From: JAIVJZ01 sp035645695
GTDB lineage: Bacteria > Acidobacteriota > Blastocatellia > Pyrinomonadales > Pyrinomonadaceae
DNA: 64,000 nt
Direction: 5' to 3'
Assembly: GCA_035645695.1 (NCBI GenBank)
Contig: DASQMC010000030.1
Coordinates: 1 to 64,000, forward strand
Below are positions 59,608 through 64,000 of this stretch, piece after piece; the first letter of the stretch is position 1, and each line of letters begins with the position of its first letter. The position numbers and the translations under genes were made by a program. The notes under the pieces were generated by a model. The model saw nothing but the letters and a program-made list of their open reading frames with translations, did not search any database and was not told the DNA's origin.

Positions 59608-62600
59608 CTACTTCGCGCCGCTTGTTCGCCCGGCGAGGTCCGCGATGACGCTGATCAGCTTTGCGGGTTCGACCGGCTTCGACACGTGCATCTGGAAACC
59701 GGAGCGGAGGGCGCGCGCATTGTCTTCGGTTCTCGCGTAGGCCGTCAAAGCGGCCGCGGGCGTCTGGCCGCCGCGCTCGGCGGGCAGTTCGCGGATTCTC
59801 GACAGCAGCGAATAGCCGTCCTCTCCGGGCATCCCGATGTCCGTGATAAGCACGTCGGGGCGCGCTCGCTCGATCTGCGCGAAGGCTTCGGCCGCCGTCG
59901 CCGCCTGAATCACGTGTGCGCCGCAGGAGTTGAGCACCTCCGCGATAAACTCGCGCGTGTCGGGTTCGTCGTCCACGACAAGCACGCGCAAGCCGGAGAG
60001 TTGGGGCGGACAACTGAGTTCGCCGTTGAACGTCGTCTGCGTGAGCGACGGGTCGGCGACAGTTTCCCGGTGCGGCGGCAAAAGCGGTAGGCTGACGGTG
60101 AACCTCGCCCCGCGCCCCTCGCCTTCGCTCTCGACCCGAACCGAGCCGCCATGCAGTTCGACCAACTGCCGCACAATCGCCAGCCCCAATCCAAGCCCGC
60201 CGTGCATTCTCGTCGTCGTCTGGTCGGCCTGCCGGAAGCGGTCGAAGACGTGCGGCAGAAACTCCGGCGCGATTCCGCGTCCCGTGTCGGCCACCGTGAT
60301 CTCGACGTGCGAGTCGCCCCGCGCCAACCTGACCTCGACGCGCCCGCCCTGCGGCGTGAACTTGATGGCGTTCGACAGGAGATTCCAGACGACCTGCTGC
60401 AAGCGGTCGGGGTCGCCGGAGATGAACCCGGCGTGCGTGTCGAGAAGCGCCTGCAAGCGTATGTCTCTGGCTTCGGCCGCGGGGCGCGCGGTTTCGGCGG
60501 CCGCCGAAACGACGCTCGCCAGATCGACCGGGCGCATGTTCAGGCGCAGTTTGCCGGTGATGATGCGCGAGGTGTCGAGCAGATCGTCTATCAGTTCCGT
60601 CTGCGCCCGAGCGTTTCGTTCGATGGTGCGCAGGGCGCGCGTGCGCGCCGCCTCGTCGAAGTCGCCCGTCTGCAACAGGCGCGACCAGCCGAGGATGGCG
60701 GTCAGGGGCGTGCGTAGTTCGTGCGAGAGCGTGGCGAGGAATTCGTCTTTGAGGCGGTTGGCCTCCTGCGCCTCGCTCAGCAGGCGCTCGCGCTCGTCCT
60801 CGGCACGCTTGCGCTCCGTGATGTTTTGCGTGATGCCCGCAAAGCGCGGCTGGCGGTCGGCCGCGCTGTTCGTGAGCACGCCCTGACCGCGCACCCACAC
60901 GATCTCTCCGCTCGACGGATTGACGAGCCGAAATTCCGATTCATAGACCTCCCCGCTGTCGGTGGCGGCTAAAATTTTCCGCATCGTCGGCTCGCGATCT
61001 TCCGGGTGCAGGTAGTTTAAGAGGTCTGTAAAATTCGCGGGCAGCGAGAAGCCGAGCACACGTTCGAGATTCTCCGACCATTCCACCAGTTGCGTCGTCA
61101 GATTCATCTCCCACGAATAGATCTGCGCGGCGGCCATCGCCATTTGCAGGCGTTCCTGACTTTCATCGAGGGCATGTTCCGTGCGCTTGCGCTCGGTGAT
61201 GTTGTTGAACAGGATGGCGACCCTGCGATCCTCCGGCTGCCCGGTGCGGAAAGCGTAAACGTCGAACCAGCTTTGCATCGCCTCCGAGTTGTTGACGAAG
61301 CGCGTGGCTTCGCCGGTCAGCGCGACGCGCCCGTAAGTCTCGAACCAGTGTTCCTCAAGATTCGGGATCAACTCGCGCGCGCTCTTACCGGCGAGCGCCT
61401 CCTCGGCCGGGATGCCCGTCAATCTCTCGAACGCCGGGTTGAACTCAAGGAAACGATAATCGACCGCCTTGCCGTCGTCGTCGAACAACACTTCGATGAC
61501 GCAGAAGCCTTCGTCGATTGACGCGAACAGGGCGCGGTAGCGTTCCTCGCTCTCGCGCAGCCGCATCTCGGCCTGTTTGCGCCCGGTGATGTCGAGCGAG
61601 AGATAGAGGACGGCGCGCGTGCGGCCGTCCGCGCCGGGCAGCGGCGTCCACGTCACGCGCAGGTGCGACTCGCCGCCGTTCGGCATCGGGGCTGCGATCT
61701 CATGCGTCTCACCCGCGCCCGTTTCGTACACGCGTTTGAGGATAGGAGCGACGACGGCGTCCGCTTCGGGGACGACCTCCGCGTGCGTGCGGCCGATGAA
61801 CTGTTCGCGCTTCAACCCCGTCAGGCGTTCGGTGCCGGGGTTGGCTAAAGCGAAGCGGTGCTCCGCGCCCTCCAGAACGCCGACGGCGAGCGGCGCGTGA
61901 TCGAGCACGAGTTGCACGAAGTCGCGCTGGCGTTCGGCCTCCGCGCGCGCCTCGCGCTCGCGGGCGAGCGCGAGGTCGCGGTCTGCCTCCGTGCGCTTGC
62001 GCTTGTTGATGTCGTGGAAGTAAACCGACAGCCCCGCGGGAGACGGGTAGGCGTGAATCTCGAACCACGTTTCGAGCGGCTGGTAGAAAGCCTCGAACCT
62101 GACGGCGACTCCGCTCGCCACGGCGTCCTTGAACTGATCGTGGAAAACCGATTGCGCGGCTTCGGGAAACTCTTCCCGGATGTTTTTGCCGAGCAAGTCT
62201 GCGCGCCCGCGCCGGAGCAGCGTCTCGCACTGGCGGTTCATATAAGTGAATCGCCACTCGCGGTCGAGCGCATAGAAGGCGTCCGAGATGCTTTCCAGTA
62301 TGCTGTGCGCGAACGCTTCGGAATCGCGCAGGCGATCTTCGGCCTCCTTGCGCGCCGTCTCGTTGCGCAGGATTTTCGCGAAGCCGCGAAGCACGCCCGC
62401 GTCGTCGCGCAAGGCCATCAACAACCCGTTCGCCCAGAAGCGCGTGCCGTCCCTGCGGACGTGCCAGCGGCGGTCTTCGGCGCGCCCGTCCGCGGCGGCG
62501 TCGCGCATCTCCCGCTCACACTCGCCGCGCTCTTTGTCTTCGGGCGTGAAGATGACACAGGAATCGAGGCCGACAAATTCTTCTTCGCCGTAGCCGAGCA

Positions 62601-62739
62601 GTTTCTCGACGCCGGGGTTCCAACTCGCAATCGTGCCGTCGAGGCCGATGGCGAAGACGGCGAAGTCTTCGACCTTCTCGGCCACGAGGCGGAACAATTC
62701 CTCGTTACGGAAAGAAGCGCCCCTCTGGTCTAGTGTCAT
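59608..62739 (-). CDS. Cytosolic multi-PAS hybrid histidine kinase with receiver domain
   Basis: 1043 residues. Five PAS-like domains in sequence begin at about residues 15 (DFAVFAIGLDGTIASWNPGV), 145 (SISDAFYALDREWRFTYMNR), 270 (LVLDHAPLAVGVLEG), 400 (SEERYRALFASIDEGFCVIE) and 530 (MAMAAAQIYSWEMNLTTQLV). The dimerisation domain has the phospho-His H673 in SHELRTPLTAILGWSRLL. The ATPase domain shows NAIKFTPQGG and VADTGRGI. The C-terminal receiver has the acceptor D967 (DVLITDIGMPGEDGYS). No membrane helix, so it senses cytoplasmic signals. No cognate response regulator gene is adjacent. Confidence 0.93.
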   Translation of the reverse strand: MTLDQRGASFRNEELFRLVAEKVEDFAVFAIGLDGTIASWNPGVEKLLGYGEEEFVGLDSCVIFTPEDKERGECEREMRDAAADGRAEDRRWHVRRDGTRFWANGLLMALRDDAGVLRGFAKILRNETARKEAEDRLRDSEAFAHSILESISDAFYALDREWRFTYMNRQCETLLRRGRADLLGKNIREEFPEAAQSVFHDQFKDAVASGVAVRFEAFYQPLETWFEIHAYPSPAGLSVYFHDINKRKRTEADRDLALAREREARAEAERQRDFVQLVLDHAPLAVGVLEGAEHRFALANPGTERLTGLKREQFIGRTHAEVVPEADAVVAPILKRVYETGAGETHEIAAPMPNGGESHLRVTWTPLPGADGRTRAVLYLSLDITGRKQAEMRLRESEERYRALFASIDEGFCVIEVLFDDDGKAVDYRFLEFNPAFERLTGIPAEEALAGKSARELIPNLEEHWFETYGRVALTGEATRFVNNSEAMQSWFDVYAFRTGQPEDRRVAILFNNITERKRTEHALDESQERLQMAMAAAQIYSWEMNLTTQLVEWSENLERVLGFSLPANFTDLLNYLHPEDREPTMRKILAATDSGEVYESEFRLVNPSSGEIVWVRGQGVLTNSAADRQPRFAGITQNITERKRAEDERERLLSEAQEANRLKDEFLATLSHELRTPLTAILGWSRLLQTGDFDEAARTRALRTIERNARAQTELIDDLLDTSRIITGKLRLNMRPVDLASVVSAAAETARPAAEARDIRLQALLDTHAGFISGDPDRLQQVVWNLLSNAIKFTPQGGRVEVRLARGDSHVEITVADTGRGIAPEFLPHVFDRFRQADQTTTRMHGGLGLGLAIVRQLVELHGGSVRVESEGEGRGARFTVSLPLLPPHRETVADPSLTQTTFNGELSCPPQLSGLRVLVVDDEPDTREFIAEVLNSCGAHVIQAATAAEAFAQIERARPDVLITDIGMPGEDGYSLLSRIRELPAERGGQTPAAALTAYARTEDNARALRSGFQMHVSKPVEPAKLISVIADLAGRTSGAK

Positions 62740-62909
62740 AGCCTCATCAATTATAAACGGTCTGGAGGTTCGTTCGGTTGACAGTATAGCGGAAGTCGCC
62801 GCGCATCACACTTTCGAGGGCGCGCCCGCCGGCGCGTTCGTTTGACGTTACGGGTCTGCAATATCAAAAAGCAGGGGGACGCGGCGGCGCGCGCCCTTAC
62901 TCTTTTTAC

Positions 62910-63473
62910 ATGAATTTGCAGCGTAAAAGCGTGAATTTTCAGTGTAAAACCGTGAATTTGCGGGGTGAAAATCAGGCCGTGACCGGCGTCGTCATCCACG
63001 ACAACGTCATCACCGGCAACCGCAACGGCCTCGACATCAACAACAGCAACGGCCACACCGTCCGCAACAACGTCATCGACTTCAACCGGACGGGACTCAT
63101 CTATCGCAACCAGACCGACTACCATACGGTGGTCGAGAATTTCATCACCAACAACTGGACGGTCGGCATTCTCTTCCTCGACGCGAGCGGCGGCACGAAC
63201 AGCCCCGTGCAGTCGGCCTTGCACTCGACGTTCAGCAACAACAACATCAGCGCGAACTGGTACGGCCAGATCGTAGACCGTCAGACGGGCGGCTCGCTCC
63301 CCGCGCCCGCCGCCACAAATTACAAAAACTTCATCGGCAACTGGTACGGCACGACCACGACCGTCGTCTCCACCACCAACAGCGAGGGTTCAGGCGGCCT
63401 CTTTCGGCGTCTTCCGCCGCGTCTCGGATCGCTCCCGTTCACGGGCTGCCGCGCCCGCCGCAGAGATTCTTGA
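62910..63473 (+). pseudogene. Fragment of a parallel beta-helix protein joined to a 21-base triple repeat
   Basis: The first 63 bases are three copies of a 21-base unit starting at 62910, 62931 and 62952 (GTGAATTT.CAG.GTAAAA). Residues ~22-150 form Asn/Gly-rich beta-helix rungs (VVIHDNVITGNRNGLDI, TVRNNVIDFNRTGLIYRNQT, HTVVENFITNNWTVGILF), typical of secreted right-handed beta-helix proteins. There is no signal peptide, and the last ~25 codons turn into Arg/Pro-rich sequence unlike the rest. It is therefore probably a remnant of a larger gene that has lost both ends. Confidence 0.5.
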
Positions 63474-63704
63474 CAAGCATTTACCGCCGGAGTATTTTTC
63501 CATTCGTCCAGATATTCTCAAGAGCCGGTGACTTCCCCTCCACCAGCTATTCTTCAACTCCACCGTTTCACTAAAATAGAGGAACTTCCACGAGCCGACC
63601 GTGTACGGCCGACCGGCAGATCGCAGGACTTCACGCCCCCGCGTGCGGCGTGTTTCCTTTGGCGAGAGAACCCGCAACCACTCCGTTTAAAAGCAAGAGG
63701 GCGC
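63474..63704. other. Intergenic region, no gene supported
   Basis: 231 bases between the beta-helix fragment and the last gene. Nothing convincing was seen here. Confidence 0.35.
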
Positions 63705-64000
63705 GTGAAAAAAAGGAGCAACTTATTCATCATCATCTTCTTCACCGCGCTTACGGTCGCGCTCACCGCGGTCGTCGTTCTGACGTGGGAAAAGCTCCTG
63801 ATGACGCCCTTCTATTCGCTCGTCGAGACGTATTATCCGGGCGATGCCAACAGCGTCGCGCGTTGGAGAATGCAGCAGAGGTTCGAGCACTTCTTCATCT
63901 CGACGGTCGTCGATGTGATCATCGTCTCGCTCCTCCTGCGGATGGTCGGCCGCCAGCAGCGCAAGTTGGCCGCCAGCGAAGAGCGTTACCGGGCTGTCTT
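63705..64000 (+). CDS. Membrane sensor protein with PAS start (3' partial)
   Basis: The gene begins at GTG 63705 with GAGGG five bases before it and runs off the window. The first ~98 residues show a membrane helix (LFIIIFFTALTVALTAVVVL), a short periplasmic part (PFYSLVETYYPGDANSVARW), and a second helix (FFISTVVDVIIVSLLLRMV). The last visible residues ASEERYRAV match the start of a PAS domain linker. It is most likely a membrane histidine kinase or diguanylate cyclase; the output domain is outside the window. Confidence 0.75.
   Translation, partial: MKKRSNLFIIIFFTALTVALTAVVVLTWEKLLMTPFYSLVETYYPGDANSVARWRMQQRFEHFFISTVVDVIIVSLLLRMVGRQQRKLAASEERYRAV

Noticed and set aside
59528..60898. 456-codon minus-strand frame in another phase inside the hybrid kinase
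   Set aside because: Out of phase with the kinase and receiver motifs, Arg/Ala-rich, a shadow.

Overview
The window is GC-rich (roughly 60-65% over most of its length, my estimate by eye). It is densely coded and carries an environmental, Gram-negative-type gene set: type IV pilus retraction and platform genes, lipoproteins and secreted enzymes with Sec or Tat signals, a multiheme cytochrome, GH57/GlgB glycogen enzymes, two ABC-F ATPases and a large PAS hybrid kinase. Taken together this suggests an Acidobacteriota-like soil bacterium, possibly Blastocatellia. That assignment is inference from gene content and style, not from a marker gene. No rRNA, tRNA, CRISPR array or complete prophage was seen.

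Layout. 0-2.5 kb: pilT (cut by the window edge) and pilC. 2.7-10.2 kb: an ATP-grasp ligase, a six-heme exported cytochrome, a racemase/ATP-grasp pair and two msrB genes. 10.3-18.6 kb: uup, secreted proteins, a cysteine-desulfurase-like enzyme, a candidate structured RNA and a PlsC-like acyltransferase. 18.7-26.5 kb (minus strand): GH57 protein, glgB, a phosphofructokinase with pyrophosphate-type residues, and an exported SurA-like/DsbA fusion. 26.8-27.7 kb: two unrecognised small genes. 27.8-33.7 kb: a lower-GC gene cassette array. 33.7-35.3 kb: an HNH endonuclease locus inside a phage-type recombination gene. 35.5-46.9 kb: RNase Z, TPR lipoproteins, SDR, DUF72, ettA, cyclophilin, thioesterase, GH43 and a TatT-like lipoprotein. 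47-53.5 kb: a dedicated Hsp70-type chaperone operon. 53.6-64 kb: GAF protein, secreted hypotheticals, HD hydrolase, transglutaminase, MFS exporter, hybrid histidine kinase, a beta-helix remnant and the start of another sensor protein.

The two most striking regions adjoin. The first is an array of seven single-gene cassettes, all on the plus strand. Each is followed by a 99-120 bp imperfect inverted repeat with the end motifs of integron attC sites (RYYYAAC ... GTTRRRY). No integrase gene is in the window. Cargo: two small membrane proteins, a lipoprotein, a GrpB-family protein, an OmpH/Skp-like protein, a serine hydrolase and a GNAT acetyltransferase. The second is the HNH locus. A GC-rich 5' remnant of a recombination-type gene is followed by an AT-richer HNH endonuclease gene and then by a full-length copy whose first ~90 codons are AT-rich but whose remainder is GC-rich. 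This looks like an endonuclease element that arrived with a replacement 5' end for its target gene.

A third theme is a set of five long intergenic hairpins built from short repeated words, three of them between convergent genes. They may be an uncharacterised class of intergenic repeat or terminator. In the chaperone operon, a J-like membrane protein with a rhodanese domain, a GrpE-like small protein and a divergent Hsp70 are co-oriented and probably work as one machine. The glgB/GH57/phosphofructokinase cluster joins glycogen turnover to glycolysis.
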